64,000 nucleotides of DNA from Beroe forskalii (Eukaryota > Ctenophora > Nuda > Beroida > Beroidae): the NCBI GenBank assembly GCA_011033025.1, contig WFMF01000202.1, forward strand, positions 124,001 to 188,000, read 5' to 3'. The position numbers and the translations under genes are program-made. The first letter of the stretch is position 1. Each line of letters starts with the position of its first letter. Shown one piece after another: positions 45,201 through 57,450 of this stretch. Under the pieces are notes generated by a model, which saw only the letters and a program-made list of their open reading frames with translations, was not told the origin of the DNA and did not search any database.

Positions 45201-48200
45201 ATCTTTCTCAATATTCGCATATCCAATCTTACACCATCACAATTCAAATCGCCACCAGATTCAATCCTTTTCTGTACCTGTTCTATTAACGTAGGGTCGG
45301 TAACCACGTCGCTACTTTCAACAATATCAGGTACACTTGTTCCACTGATGTTGTTAGTGTTTTCATTGGCTGAAGTATCTGCTACATCATCCGCCGTAAC
45401 ATCAACCTATAGGAATAGGAAGAATTCTGTCAACTAATGTGAAATAACCTGAATAATGTTTATCCAGATTCAGGATTTGAGAAAATTTTCTTTAGAATTT
45501 TCATAGAAGTACAGTAAATAAGCGAGTTTTGCAGTTCTAAAACTTCTAAGATTTAGCATTGCCATGTTTGTAAAAGTATAACGGATTTCTCACACTTCCC
45601 TCAGGATATCAATTGAAATTTATATTCTCCAAACAATACAAATGTAACGTGGAACCCATGCCATTACACACTTTTCCGAGCTATTGGGGGCTAACTGCTA
45701 AGGCCTCTACATTTTTATTTTCAGGGGCTTTTGAAAACAAGGAGGACCTGCCCTATTCCCATGCACGAACCTCTTGTCCCAAGTTGTTAATGATCTGGTC
45801 ATGTTCTGAGTGGTTAGCTGGCAACTGGTTGTTGCTTGGCAACTGGATGTTGTTGTTATTCGTCTGTTTGGCAGCGTATTTACCCGAGGTAGAAGTACTC
45901 TGTTTCCTACCTGTGAGAATCGGCGATAAAAATTTTGCAGATTAAAAGTTGTGTTGAGGTAGAAATAACGTTAGGTCGTTATAATTTGCATTTTGCAGCC
46001 CTCAAGTTACTTCAAACTATCGAATTAATCAGTATGAATTGAGTATAACTCCTCTGCGGAACACTGCAAAGCACCACAGTATTGTGAAGTATTGACTGTC
46101 AATACACCATTTACCTGAAGAGGAGTCGTGGGAAGCTCTAGGAAGGGTACTTCCAGATTCCCTGTAATGTGAGGCAGAGGGGGCCCTCAGACACAAGTGT
46201 AACGAGTCTAGAGTGGACTGTGTTTAAAGATGGGGAGTTGGTTAAGGATTTATACCAACTTATATCGAGAGGGGGAGGCATTGTGATGAGCAAAACAAGT
46301 TATACAACGTAAACCTACTATTATTTCCCTCATGCGATGATTAGGCAGTGTTGAGTTACACACTTAGGTTTATTCAAAAAATTAGATGACTAGATTTAAA
46401 TATTGCAATCCAGAACATATATATCCTCAAATGTATGGTAGCTTAAAAAGGATACACTGTTCTTTGCCTTTTCCCATTTATCAAGCAGCATCTTGATTAT
46501 TTCTGCAACACTCTTTTTAGATGAAACTTTCAACCTGAAATTACAGTGAAAAATCAAATTAGGTTAATAAGTTATTAGAAGATTATATGTCCCACTCACT
46601 TCCAAATTGGCTGAGATGTAGTGAGCTGACCATACTTATCACCTTCGAATTTGAACCGTTATAATTAGTGTTTTAATTTCTGGAGCTATTATTGTTTCCT
46701 TCTAGATGACCACAAACCTAATTCTAGAGTTCTGTGATCACAAACCTTATCCTAGGGTCCTGTGAGCACAAACCTAATTCTAGGGTTCTGCGAGATGTTC
46801 TGCACGATGCCCCAGCTCCAAGAGTTGTAAGGTAAGATATCCACAGTAAACTCTGGCGGTGTTCTGCCTGCCTTGAGACCTACCAAGTACTTGGGAGTCA
46901 TCCGCTGAACGTAGAAATTCCGAGACTGAAAGAGGAACAAAGGATGAATTGAGAGTATAGAACGAGGAATTGTTGTGTTGGCAATTTTGGCATTTCTTGT
47001 CGATTACTACATTTAATTCAATTCAATTGTTCTGACAACAAAAATTATATACGCCGATATGAATTAAAATTACCTTCATTCGTAAACATGTAGATCCTTG
47101 GAAGATAATCTCATTAATTTTACTGTAGAGCTTATCCGTTGGCCATTTCATCCTTTTAGAATGCTTCATAACCTGAATTCATATGTATTGTCAAGTACCA
47201 TAGCTTCATCCTCGGTCCAATCCCCCCCCCCTGAATTGTTCAACTCCCCCCTTGCCAAAACCTCCCCCCTGAATTTTCAAAATCCTCAATCCCCCCCTTT
47301 TGGGCACCCGACCCCTGAATTTCAAAAATTCGACCAACCCCCCACCAAAAACTTAGAAAATTTTTCTAAGATATGTCCGTTGAATTGTTTACAAAAGAGT
47401 CAACCGAAACTAGAAACTTAATGACAAATGAAAGTATGTAAACTATAAAATGTGGCTGACATTGCAGGTCAGAAAAGAAATTTATTCAATTTTGATTTTC
47501 AACATATGATATTTCTAATGACTGAAATGGTAATGAAGTTCAATTTTGATGTCAATTAATCCTTGAATATATAAAGCTATAAATTGACGCTTGTAATGGA
47601 ACCAGGGCATGAAACCAAGCCTCAGGGATATTGTCAACACAATATAAAAACATAGAAACACATTTGTTAAGTTGATATCACTTGACAAAGGCAGGGAATT
47701 GAAGTATGGTAGTGATTCTGCAGACCTACAAAAAGAGTGCGGGGGTCTGGGGGCGCAGCCCCCATAAGCCATAGGGTCTGAGAAGAAATATTTCTCACGG
47801 ATATAGGATTTTCATCTCCAATTTTGAAATTATTCTGCCAGATCCCAATCCCCCTTATCTGACCCAAAATCTTCATCCTCCCTCTTGATTCAGGGGGGAT
47901 GAAGCTATGTCAAGTACTTGGCAATAAATCCTGTAGATACGGGTAGATGCAAATAGATTAGTTCACAACACACTTTTTTGTAGGTAGTGTGTTGATTTCA
48001 TATGAAATTAACACTGGTTTAGTAAAGTAGTAATTAGTTATACGATACCAATTGCTTTACAACACTAGGTGTACTATTTCAATCGTGAACAACACAGCTG
48101 TACTGTTATAATCGTGAACAAACGAACCTGCCAGTATGACAGCAGAACAAGTACTTCTCTATACTCTCGTATCATGGACTCGTCCACACTTCCTTCTGAA

Positions 48201-49504
48201 AGTGAAAGGATTTTAAGGGTTGATATTAGGCATAAGATTCAACACACAGCACATGCCACATTGTCATAGCACTGTTCATAATGAATCGTGGAGGCTAACC
48301 AACCTATCAAATCAATAAGGAAATGGTAACATGTTGATCGTTCAGCAAATATACCACAAGATCTACGCTGCAGATAATAATTAGGTATGTTTACCTCCTA
48401 AGATGAGATTATGCAGCTTTTTGGTGTCCACAATTTGAGAGGTCTTTTTTAGTGTGTTCTGGTAGAAATCACGAACCTAAGTGGCATATGGTTTTAATGA
48501 AGCATAAAAAACATATAGAATTGAAAATGATAGAAATATTTCACATAAGTCATGATAGAATTTACAATATACCTAATTTGGAACCAACCTGTTCAATTTT
48601 GATGGCATGATAAGTATCCACATTGCCATAAACCTTCTTTATCTTTGTGTTGAAGTAGTTGTGGATTTTATCAAAATCCTTGCCAAACTGAATTCAATAG
48701 AAAATTAGAAAGCCCTAAGGAAATATATTATGTTAATTTATCATGACTAATTCACACCAATCCCACTTCTTGAATATTTCCTGATGGCGAATTTCAATTG
48801 AAAATAAACTCAATGGCCTTAGTCATATTTACCTCATTCACAGCATCAAAGAATATCCCCTTTTTCGTGGTATCCCACAATAGTATGTTTCTAGTACATG
48901 GCTTTCCACCTTCTGAAAGGAATGGATGTGTGATAGATGGTCTCCTAAAGCTTAGCTTGGTAACAATTTCACTTCAGTTTAACATTGTGCAAGTCAGGAA
49001 GTATCAGGATATACTCTATACACACAAAATATCTTGATAAATTTAACATTTATTCAATATAATTTCATGAGTATTAATAATCTAAATCTTTTCTGTATAA
49101 CCACATACGCACAATAGCAATGTCCTCAATTGATATCAAAACAACAATAAATTTGAAGAACCTTTGGGGTTATTTGTTGCTAGAGGCTCCTTTTTACTCC
49201 CTTGGGTTTCATGATCACTTGATTTATTGGACTCTACACGCCTTCGTTTGCCTTGAAAACATACCATGGTGATAACATAAATTGTCAGCAATAAAATCAA
49301 AAACCATATACACACTATATGGTCACCATAGTAGTATTATGATGAATTTAGGGCAAGTTAGTGACACACAAACTTTTGCTGTCATGTCATTATTTGAATT
49401 CACAATAAATCTGATTAGATCAAAGGATAAAATTCCTCTATAAATTGGGTAAACATACCTAAATTCTGGGAAGAAGATAAATTCTGTGATGATGAATTAT
49501 CCAT
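39063..49504 (-). CDS. CRAMP1: Cramped-like (CRAMP1 family) SANT-domain nuclear protein
   Basis: A roughly 785-residue product over about 22 exons from ATG at 49504-49502 to TGA at 39065-39063. Exons: 49504-49459, 49251-49162, 48912-48833, 48687-48589, 48476-48395, 48195-48128, 46925-46774, 46534-46458, 46161-46115, 45910-45771, 45406-45278, 44951-44841, 44201-44160, 43951-43844, 43461-43315, 43140-43015, 42871-42710, 42527-42435, 42354-42293, 41398-41139, 39527-39489, 39260-39063. The family identity rests on the SANT-like region (FDAVNE, FGKDFDKIHNYF, QVRDFYQNTLKK) and a downstream block (NSWSWGIVQNISQNPRI, then IIKMLLDKW) that follow the order seen in Cramped proteins. These are chromatin-linked factors implicated in Polycomb function (fly) and linker-histone gene expression (vertebrates). 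Junctions 46458/46161, 42710/42527 and 42293/41398 do not close in phase, so an exon or a base is missing there. Confidence 0.8.
39489..39527 (-). CDS. CRAMP1: Cramped-like gene, 39-nt exon
   Basis: GYEEAPHWSSASQ, phase 0 on both sides, TTCCAG acceptor and GTGAAA donor. So short that it rests on splice sites and phase only. Confidence 0.5.
41139..41398 (-). CDS. CRAMP1: Cramped-like gene, Pro-rich exon
   Basis: Reads YTAPVQPAPFCGNPPPNN then TPGGSVTSVPVAAPGVGVDL and PKIHSMFASPDKGTRQFGER. A flexible Pro-rich segment followed by a more conserved-looking end. CTCCAG acceptor in phase 1, GTGAGT donor in phase 0. Confidence 0.75.
42293..42527 (-). CDS. CRAMP1: Cramped-like gene, two tentative exons (42527-42435, 42354-42293)
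   Basis: The first gives DITHHPQAQRILLPKIDH then SVSSQLVVSRDI, the second TIIPDLGLKCKTDKSVTLSQ. They join each other in phase 1, but neither the upstream exon (phase 0 out) nor the downstream one (phase 1 in) closes cleanly. At least one of them may be mis-bounded, or a base is wrong in the assembly. Confidence 0.45.
42710..42871 (-). CDS. CRAMP1: Cramped-like gene, basic linker exon
   Basis: Reads MVSVSVQAGKDRLMLPQPTK, GGFIIPAAVVPPKTTHSS and NLPKRPMPKKKQP. The PKRPMPKKK run is a plausible nuclear localisation signal. Phase 0 in and out, CTGACAG and GTAGGG edges. Confidence 0.72.
43015..43461 (-). CDS. CRAMP1: Cramped-like gene, two C-terminal domain exons (43461-43315, 43140-43015)
   Basis: The first gives ATETKELHVEYEWRANTSEH and LKRLFNLGNTEFQRISKQ, the second KYKDLFITLNMGKWTAVLPN and KTVEVQTQTDETQPVIS. 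Both are in phase 0. Together with 43951-43844 they form the most ordered part of the C-terminal half. Confidence 0.75.
43844..43951 (-). CDS. CRAMP1: Cramped-like gene, conserved-looking exon
   Basis: NKETDEVAAERDRLAALEYW then DAETSNILTIGHIYTK. The W-D-A-x-x-x-N-I-x-x-I-G pattern fits a conserved C-terminal motif of Cramped proteins as I recall it. Phase 0 in and out. Confidence 0.75.
44160..44201 (-). CDS. CRAMP1: Cramped-like gene, 42-nt exon
   Basis: APFETKRRTFFNSR, phase 0 in and out, TTTCAG and GTGAGT edges. Confidence 0.65.
44841..45406 (-). CDS. CRAMP1: Cramped-like gene, two acidic linker exons (45406-45278, 44951-44841)
   Basis: Acidic, Ser/Thr/Asn-rich, probably disordered: VDVTADDVADTSANENTNN, SVPDIVESSDVVTDPTLIEQ; then SITEAELSDIIDSLEPETDD and ITPPPPTK. 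All phase 0. Confidence 0.72.
45771..46161 (-). CDS. CRAMP1: Cramped-like gene, Ser/Asn-rich exons (46161-46115, 45910-45771)
   Basis: ESGSTLPRASHDSSS then RKQSTSTSGKYAAKQTNNNN and QLPANHSEHDQIINNLGQE. They join in phase 1 and lead in phase 0 into 45406. The entry into 46161 needs phase 2, but the exon above leaves in phase 1. Confidence 0.65.
46458..46925 (-). CDS. CRAMP1: Cramped-like gene, conserved central exons (46925-46774, 46534-46458)
   Basis: SRNFYVQRMTPKYLVGLKAG, TVDILPYNSWSWGIVQNISQ, then LKVSSKKSVAEIIKMLLDKW. They join in phase 2 (an Arg codon across the intron). This block is the second anchor, after the SANT region, for the Cramped assignment. Confidence 0.8.
48128..48195 (-). 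CDS. CRAMP1: Cramped-like gene, exon after SANT region
   Basis: GSVDESMIREYREVLVLLSYW, trimmed here to the exon core; phase 1 in, phase 0 out; TTTCAG and GTTCGT edges. Confidence 0.75.
48395..48912 (-). CDS. CRAMP1: Cramped-like gene, SANT/Myb-like domain exons (48912-48833, 48687-48589, 48476-48395)
   Basis: NILLWDTTKKGIFFDAVNE, FGKDFDKIHNYFNTKIKKVY, DTYHAIKIEQ, VRDFYQNTLKKTSQIVDTKK. The W of LLWD, F of FFDAV, GKDFDKI and the QVRDFY...L core are the helix positions of the SANT domain in Cramped-type proteins, with the long insertion (KKVYGNVDTYHA) between helices 2 and 3. Phases close (0 and 0). Confidence 0.85.
49162..49251 (-). CDS. CRAMP1: Cramped-like gene, exon 2 (basic N-terminus)
   Basis: GKRRRVESNKSSDHETQGS then KKEPLATNNPK. 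KRRRV is a probable nuclear localisation signal. Phase 1 in and out. Confidence 0.72.
49459..49504 (-). CDS. CRAMP1: Cramped-like gene, start exon
   Basis: MDNSSSQNLSSSQNL from ATG at 49504-49502, GTATGT donor in phase 1. The short duplicated SSSQNL and the in-frame fit to exon 2 support this start. Untranslated upstream exons may exist further right. Confidence 0.68.
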
Positions 49505-50329
49505 TGTGGTTCCATGCTGCCATTTACCTCAGTGGTATGATGGTTACATGAAAAGATCAGATTAACCAAAAGCATCACATTAAGATTATGATGATTAAAT
49601 CTAATTACTAGCTGGTCTTAAATGTTACATCACTGACAATTATCTTTGGGATACAATTACAGTCATCTTTGTACAGTCAAGCCACAAAACTTTCTGAGAT
49701 CCCACAGCTCTTTCCTAAGTCTTAGACAGGATGGGAGGATCCAACTTCCAAGTGAAATACCTTTATCAGAGATCTAGGCAGATCCAAACAAATCATAATG
49801 AGACACCAAAATAACATTAATAATTCCAATCAAATTTGGGAATGTTGTGTTACACAGTATGGAGTTCCTGATCTATCTTGAACCATCAGTAAAACAATTA
49901 TGTATAGTGAGTGGGTTGGAGTCCTTTATTGAAAATCAATGAGCACAGCAATCACATAAAACACAAGCTGCTTCAAATTTTCATGATTTAAACAAGATTT
50001 CTTTTTAATTCAAATATGTTTTAACCCTGATTTTCAGGAGAAGCATCTCTCAAGATGAAGTATTGGATCAGGATGCATGCCACTCTCATTAATTTCATTA
50101 ATGTACAATGTAAAAGGACACAAATAACCCAGATCCATCCACCGGTTCTTTACTTCTCTTCCCTAAGTGTTTTGCTTAATTTCTTGATGCTTGGAGTACA
50201 AACAAAGACCAAAGAGCAAGTTTCAGTTTCATTCAGGCAGGTGGTCAGCTGGTCACTGTACTTGACGGTGCTATACCCTGGTACCAGGGGGTGAATGCTG
50301 GGGGGCCTACCTCATAAAAAGCTGTCACA

Positions 50330-50520
50330 ATTTAAACACCCGAAAGCTGAGGTAGGTATTGGACTGAAGATGCCTGCACACCACTCATTTTGGTGTGACT
50401 CACTTAGATCCTGCTGCTCTCAACATTGCATTACCTAAAGGGATCATGTTGGTGTTCAAGTATGGAGTTGGAGAAAAGTCTTGCAGATTGATGTCTTGAA
50501 GATTTCTTTTTAATTCAAAT
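50330..50520. repeat. Dispersed repeat, inverted copy of the 17.5 kb family
   Basis: ACCCGAAAGCTGAGGTAGGT and the reverse complement of CAAGACATCAATCTGCAAG link it to 17500-18000. Confidence 0.7.
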
Positions 50521-51265
50521 ATGATTTAAACTGGCAGTAAATCAGTGGTGAAAAGTAGATCTGATTTGAATCCATTATTGCATAGTGTTTTACTATGGGG
50601 CCCCCCTCAGTCAATGCTATAAGCAATCAAGTTCAACATGATTTAAACAGTAATCAATGAACATTATTAGGCAGGCAAAATAGTCAGGTTTGATATCAGA
50701 ATATGCATGTTACAACCAAGACTAACCAGACATCTTAATCATACACTAGAATTCTAAAGGGATATGAATATGTGTGTGGACTGGTGATGACTGGTGATGA
50801 CTGGTCGAAACCAGAGGGCTTGAAAAAGACACACAAAATTGTGAACCTTCAATGGAATCCATGTAGAATGCTGATTGATGCACAAACCCTAAATTCATGC
50901 ATCTACTTCAAGCCCTCCTGTAATTGAGCAGTCTGCACACATACCTTATTGACCCTTATTTAACTGGCCCTGAAAGACAATGCACTTTTCAATTTCAGTT
51001 CTGAGGGGCACTGAATGAAGGCCATTTAAGTGAGATAAGTTAGATTAGAGGCCAAATAATATCTTGTCTGGCCTTGACAGACCCTCTCGAGAATCAGCGC
51101 CGGCGTCAGTGGGTCATACATCGTATGACAAATAATATCTGACGAAAACATTTTAATGTGGCATGTAATTCAAATCAACACCCCTTAATATAAATTTGAC
51201 AAAACAGTTCCCCCAAAAACATGATTAACAGAGGTGTGGCCACTTCGAGAAATGAGAATTATTTT

Positions 51266-52013
51266 GAAATTTCGGTAAAAGTGTAACAAGAGTTGTGAAT
51301 TTTGTCCAATGGATCCATTGGATCCATCATGTCCAATGGACATGTCCAATGGACGTCCATTGGACATCCAATGGACATCCATTGAACATGATGTCCATTG
51401 GTAAAATTGTCCAATGGTGTTCAATGAATCTATTTGATCCATTGGATCCATTTTTGATGTTCAAGGGACATGTTCAATTGATCCAATGGATTTTCAATGG
51501 ATCCATCTGTGTGGATCCAATGGACACAACCACCAAACATGGTTTGGTAGATGGACATCAGTCTGGTATTTTTGTTCAATGGATCCATTGTCTCCATTGG
51601 ATCCAATAGATCCATTGTGTCCATTGAACACCATTGAACATGTCCATTGGATCCATTGAACATTGTGTCCATTGGGTCCATTTTGTCCAATGGATCCATT
51701 GTGTCCAATGGACAAAATGGATCCATTGGATCCAATGCAATCAGTGTGCAATGGATCCAATGAATCCAATGGATCCATTGAACAAAAATACCAGACTTGT
51801 GTCCATCTACCAAACTGTGTTTGGTGATTGTGTCCATTGGATCCACTCAGATGGATCCATTGAACATCCATGGGATCCATTGAACATATCCATTGAACAT
51901 CAAAAATAAGGAAAAGAAATGGACGTCCATTGGAAATGTCCATTGGACATGATGGATCCAATGGATCCATTGGACAAAATTCACAACTCTTGTGACACTT
52001 TTACCGAAATTTC
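51266..52013. repeat. 748-bp palindrome made of TCCATTGGA-type units
   Basis: The left edge GAAATTTCGGTAAAAGTG is inverted at the right edge (CACTTTTACCGAAATTTC), and inner blocks also match inverted: ACATCAGTCTGGTATTTTTG at 51555 versus its complement near 51785, and CATTTTTGATGTTCAA versus TTGAACATCAAAAAT. The interior is dense in GGATCCATTGGA and its variants. Both strands show long Met-Asp-Pro open frames, an artefact of the repeat. Confidence 0.9.
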
Positions 52014-55000
52014 CAATTGTGTGGCACCATATACATAAGAGAATTTACTGTCAAATCAGTATCATGCACATACAAATGGAAGTTTTTGTCGAAATTTCAG
52101 ACACTGATCTCAGATGTGGCGACAATAAGGTAATGATTTGATATACTTATGCCAACAATGTAATCTGTGGATGATGTGATACTTGATGATACAATGATGC
52201 TATAAAATCCAGCAGTAAATGAATTGATATTTGATAATGATGAGTGTGAATTCTCATAAGGGTCTGTCAACACCAGTCAACAGCCAAAATATAAGAATTG
52301 AATGACTTTGAAATTTGAAAAAATAGAATGATCTCGAATAAATTTATGAAAATAAATTTTGTATATAATCATAACCTCAAGTGCTGCTGCTGCTGCGTTT
52401 GTGGTTTATGCGATGATTAGCGCGCGTGGCGCATTATTCTCGATCTCAGCTCAATCAATAAACAAAGCATATACAATTGGCATTGAAATGTATAATACAT
52501 TGAAATGTATAATACATTTCAATGCAAATCTTGCATGTTTAAATCATGCATATTAAAATCTTGTATATTAAAATCGGAAAATCCAATAATTGAAATTGTT
52601 TGTTCAACATCTAGGTAGATTTCAATTATTCTTAGTGCGCGCCGCACAACATTCGGATTATAGAGTATTTATATTGCGCTCCCTAACCAGTGGCGCCCAC
52701 GAAGGAGCGAGGAGGTGCGGCGCGCATGAAACCAAGGACCTGTGATCTGGTTAGAGCTGACGCACGTCACGTGAGTAAGCGCGTACGCTGCGCGCGCATA
52801 AAAATACGTAAATAAAGCCGCGCCGCGAAAAATTGTACGGTTGTTGTTAAAATTGCTTTTCGCGCCTTCCAGTAAGTCTTATATTTTGGCGGACTGCCCC
52901 AAATCTTGGTCATCAAGCTCATTATATCATCAGTCACAGCGTGTTAATTGATCGTCAATTGATGAAACAATGAGACCTTTTGTAGATTATGGAATTAGTG
53001 ATCAACTGCTGCAAGTCATAAGCTAATTTGCAGTGGATTTTTTAAATTTACATTAGCTGGAATACCAAGTTCCCCAAATTCATTCAGCTCAACATTCCTT
53101 TCAAGTTTCAAAGGGAGGCTATTTGTCCGAATCGCTAAAGAGCATCTATTAAAGATGGTTGCATTTGGATTAGTTTTGAAATGAGCACCGTTAATTAATT
53201 GGAAACCGGGAAGCAAATAGATAGAAGCCAATATTTTACTTCCTAACTCTAAAAGAAATCGATTGCTCGCTAGTAGCGATTAATCTGTTTATTCTGGGAA
53301 TATTGAAGGCAAGACAAAGACGATGAATTTAGCCCCAAAGATTTACAAACGGAATATTTTTGACCCCCCTCGAAATTCAGCCTCGTAACATCTTCGAGTT
53401 ACGAGTCAACCACATGCAGCTGAATAATTTTATCCCGATTTTTCATAACTTTGACACTAATTTCAACGATGGGTAGTCGAATAAAAGACGGATATTTGAA
53501 ACACAACAGCTTTAAACATAGGATCATGGGGGAGAAATCAAAAGAATCGAACGGGAAGTGCAACACGAGACATGCGCGACAATGTATATCTTACATTAAT
53601 TATATCATACTAACTTGCATTAGGTATCTATATAGATATATTAATCATATACATATTTACGGTGGTGGTCACGAAAAAAAATATCATAATAATTGTAATA
53701 CTATCATTTTCATCGTGACAAAACAACCGGAAAATATTATCGTAATATTTCCACACGAATGAGCATGATCCCAGCATGTAAAATGTATAAATTTAAAGAA
53801 GAGATATATACCGTATACACATATCGTGCTAATTATTGCTCCCACACATGGATATAATAATTATCAGAAAAATGTGGATCATAACATATATTGGCAGCCA
53901 ATTAATTCCAGAGCTGTGTGTATATATCAATGTACGAGCCACATTCATAATACGATCTAAGTCCGGAAAAAGCGCCAATTTAGATGAAAATGTGGGTACA
54001 GAGTATATCAACTGCAGCTGGTGTGTACATAGTGTGTAATAATTGGGCCAATGGGGTTCAAATTTCAAAGTACGATTCTAGAGTGTGAAATAGATGTGAC
54101 TTAAATATATATCAATCATATTCATTAACGATCAACGTTACTACAAAACAAATATAGTCTTGCTAATCTCATTCACAGGCAATGGGAAACACGCTATTTT
54201 CAGTAGCTTTTGGTGGAAAAAATGAGACTAAAAGGAGTCGATACCAAGGGCTCAAGGAGTGTGCCAAAAAGGGGGGTGTAAAAATGGCGGCAAAAATATA
54301 TAATACGTTTAGGTGGTCTCTGATTTAAAATGTCTCAAAAATGAAAAGCATGTATGAAAAATAGCAGTTTAACAAGCCTGCGGAAGTGATTGCAATAACT
54401 GTGCCAGCCTTATAAATTAAAACATAATATCTTAAATTAAAATGAACATAATATTTTATAACAAAACAATTGTACGTTGCAGCCAAAAATCAAGCCCCAT
54501 GTATAAATTAGTATGTGTCTATATCATATGGTATTTTTCAACGTGTGTCGTGTGGAATTCCCATTAATTAAAGATCAATCATCAGAGTGTACCCCAGAGT
54601 AAAAATTTAAAGAGCAAGACCTCGGTTAATTTTTCCTCCAAATCAAAATCTTCCGGCAAGGAAAATCTAGAACGTTTAATCAAAAAGATCGAAGTTAAGT
54701 CTCAGCCGACCTGATCTCATTTCTGATCCGTTTTTTTGTAGATTTGAAGGAAGATTTTCGTAACCGAGGTCTGCGAGCAAAAAGTCTGGAGAAATCCTGG
54801 CTGGAAAGTCCCGTCCTGAATTATACCTTATTTAGAATAATATTCAGTCCACGGATCAATGTCCAGCCAGAGTGCGTGATTTTACGTACATTGGCGGCAA
54901 CCACATTCCCAACAAAAGATATTGGGATCATTGGTTTCCTAAAGAAATTCCCGTGGTAAAAATGAACTTTAACTCAGACTTTCTGCGTAACTTTATCCTT

Positions 55001-55638
55001 TTATCAAAATGTCACGAGTCAACGTAGCAAAATTACGCTCATTCGCACTAAAATTTGTGTTCGAAATAGCTATGCACAGTGGTATATCATGAGATAAACC
55101 AATGCACTACAATGAAACCATTTCAAAAGCGCGGCCGGAGTGTGATTTTAGCGAAACACTTTCCTTTTGTTCTCGGAAACCCTAAATTTCGGATAATATT
55201 ATAAGTACCTCCATGTCATGCGGAAGTTTCAGGATATTTAGAGTATCTCGTCGAATGTCGGTAAGTATATATTATTATTGTGGTTGTCTGACATGTCCAG
55301 ATCATGATTTCCCGCCAAGGTACGGACATAACAACACACACATATCATATATGTAGCATATATAATAATATCTATCATCACCACCACTCTATCATGAAAA
55401 TGTCGCGTGGGTCAAATAGACGTTTCGAGTGATTGCATTCACCATGTTACGCCATGATAAATTCGTCACACACCGTAACGCCTATTGATGGAGTATGACC
55501 CACACACATATATAACACGTATATATCAGAGCTCCTCCAGATGATGCTGCAAGGTCTGGCGCAAGCCTGCAGCCATCCCCCAGTCAGATGCACATTGCAC
55601 ACATCCAACATGTTAATATATTTATTATACCGAACACA

Positions 55639-55730
55639 CGCACCGTAACAATAGGCGCTGCAGCGTGCTCAGCGCTCCATTCTAAGCTATGATAATGACG
55701 TCACAGCAGAACGCCTATTGTTAGTGAGCG
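55639..55730. mobile_element. Fold-back element
   Basis: Left CGCACCGTAACAATAGGCG and right CGCCTATTGTTAGTGAGCG pair as inverted ends. Core AAGCTATGATAATGACGTCA is nearly identical to other copies. Confidence 0.8.
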
Positions 55731-56301
55731 ACGTAGCGTCTGAGACACACCACCACCACACATCATCAGCTTCTGCAGAAGAGAAGTGGTTTGTCTGGCG
55801 AGATGTGCGTGTGTGTGTGTGCACTGTAAAAACATAAATATACAGCATTTATGTCGGAGTTCGGATATTATATTTGTGGCGAAAAATACGCGCTACAAAA
55901 GATATATTTGCAGGATTTGATAGAGGGGATTTGATAGATATGCTACATATATAATGTATTGGTACGATAAAATTTCAAACAGAGTAATTCATCTGCTGGG
56001 ACTTTCAGATTGTCTTTTGCACCAAAAAAGGATTGTCTTTTTCAATCCGAGGGGTAGGACTCTGATGATTGTTGAGCCAGGGTACATTACATATCGTATT
56101 ATTATTAAGCTGGTTGATCTCATGAAATAAAGCATGCTGCTGTCAGGTGCCATGCTGGATGAAGATATAAACTAACGATATACATATTACATTAGTAAGA
56201 TTCTAGACGTTTTAGGAGAAAAATTCATAACAGTATATTATTATTAAGGATTGGGGGTTGGCTCGTGAGTAAAAAGTTTTGAAAGATACGTATTTATACA
56301 T

Positions 56302-56370
56302 AGATACATACATACATACATACATACATACATACATACATACATACATACATACATACATACATACATA
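56302..56370. repeat. (CATA)n microsatellite
   Basis: About sixteen uninterrupted tetranucleotide units. Confidence 0.95.
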
Positions 56371-57450
56371 GCGCATGTTTAACATTTAAAACGGTGGTCG
56401 TGCGTTATGCAATTTATTGGAACCATGTAATGAAATGAAAGAATGAAGAACATGCGAATAGTCATTGAATAGCATTAGAGTGTAGGTGCCTATTAACGTA
56501 GTTTGTCCTAAAAATATGATGTAACCATTAGAAAATAAATATGTAATTTTTGACACCACTTGGGAGTCTGATCTCACGCATCATAAAACAATGACCACTC
56601 TTGTGCTTTATTTAGGTTCGATGCAATTAGGTCCCGAAGAAATGCAACAATGCCGTGATATATAGGGGCTGAGACCTACTTTCTGCTCAAATGAGTGTTT
56701 CATGAGCAAAATTCTGGCAAAATTCCCAAATAAGGGCATCCTTTACTCAATTTTCCTCAAGCTCTACACTTTCATACATATCGTTCATGTAATATAACAA
56801 AGAAAACACAGGTGGATTATACAACTAACAGCAAAGAAAGACGAATCATTGAAACATGAAGCAGGTAATATTTTGGTACATTTGAGCCAACCCCCCTTTG
56901 AATCTTTGAGTGATAACATCCCCAAGAAGCATAATCTCTTGACGCGCCTTTTATGACTTGGCCACGCCCACTATGTCTTCGGCTACGCCCTCTTTTTCGA
57001 GCATTGATCTCATAAAACAAATCATATATGACGCATATAATATATTAATTTATAGATCGCTAAAAATCTTCCGCAATTTCTCACACACAATTTTCATGTA
57101 TAAAAACACCTGTAAAAAGCTCTATAGAACAGACGAGAGAACACTAACATATTGGAGCATCCCAAAAATGGATGTTATTATAGAGATAATATATATCGTA
57201 CACATGGATATATATAGAGATATATCCAATCCACACGCGCCCTGAAACTTGGCGGAAAATATAATTCGTCATAACTAATCATGGATAACTATATGACGCC
57301 AAACTCGTCAAAATTATTGCTGACGCCACATGCTCCGCCAAGTTTTTCTAGACGCTGGATGGTATATATATCGTTGCTATATGTTACTCACCCTATAATA
57401 TAGTTGACGGATAAAAGGAGCACAAAGATCATACATATCACTATCGGTAA

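Noticed and set aside
45613..45945. Plus-strand 110-codon frame
   Set aside because: It overlaps an exon of the Cramped-like gene in antisense and shows no recognisable domain.
51295..51970. Long Met-Asp-Pro-rich reading frames on both strands
   Set aside because: They are produced by the TCCATTGGA palindrome; frames are mirrored on both strands, repetitive, and lack splice or start context.
52620..52860. CpG-rich patch as promoter of the Cramped-like gene
   Set aside because: It lies over 3 kb upstream of the start codon with no supporting first exon; only a possibility.
53016..53231. Possible transposon protein fragment on the minus strand
   Set aside because: 71 codons without a recognisable reverse transcriptase or transposase motif.
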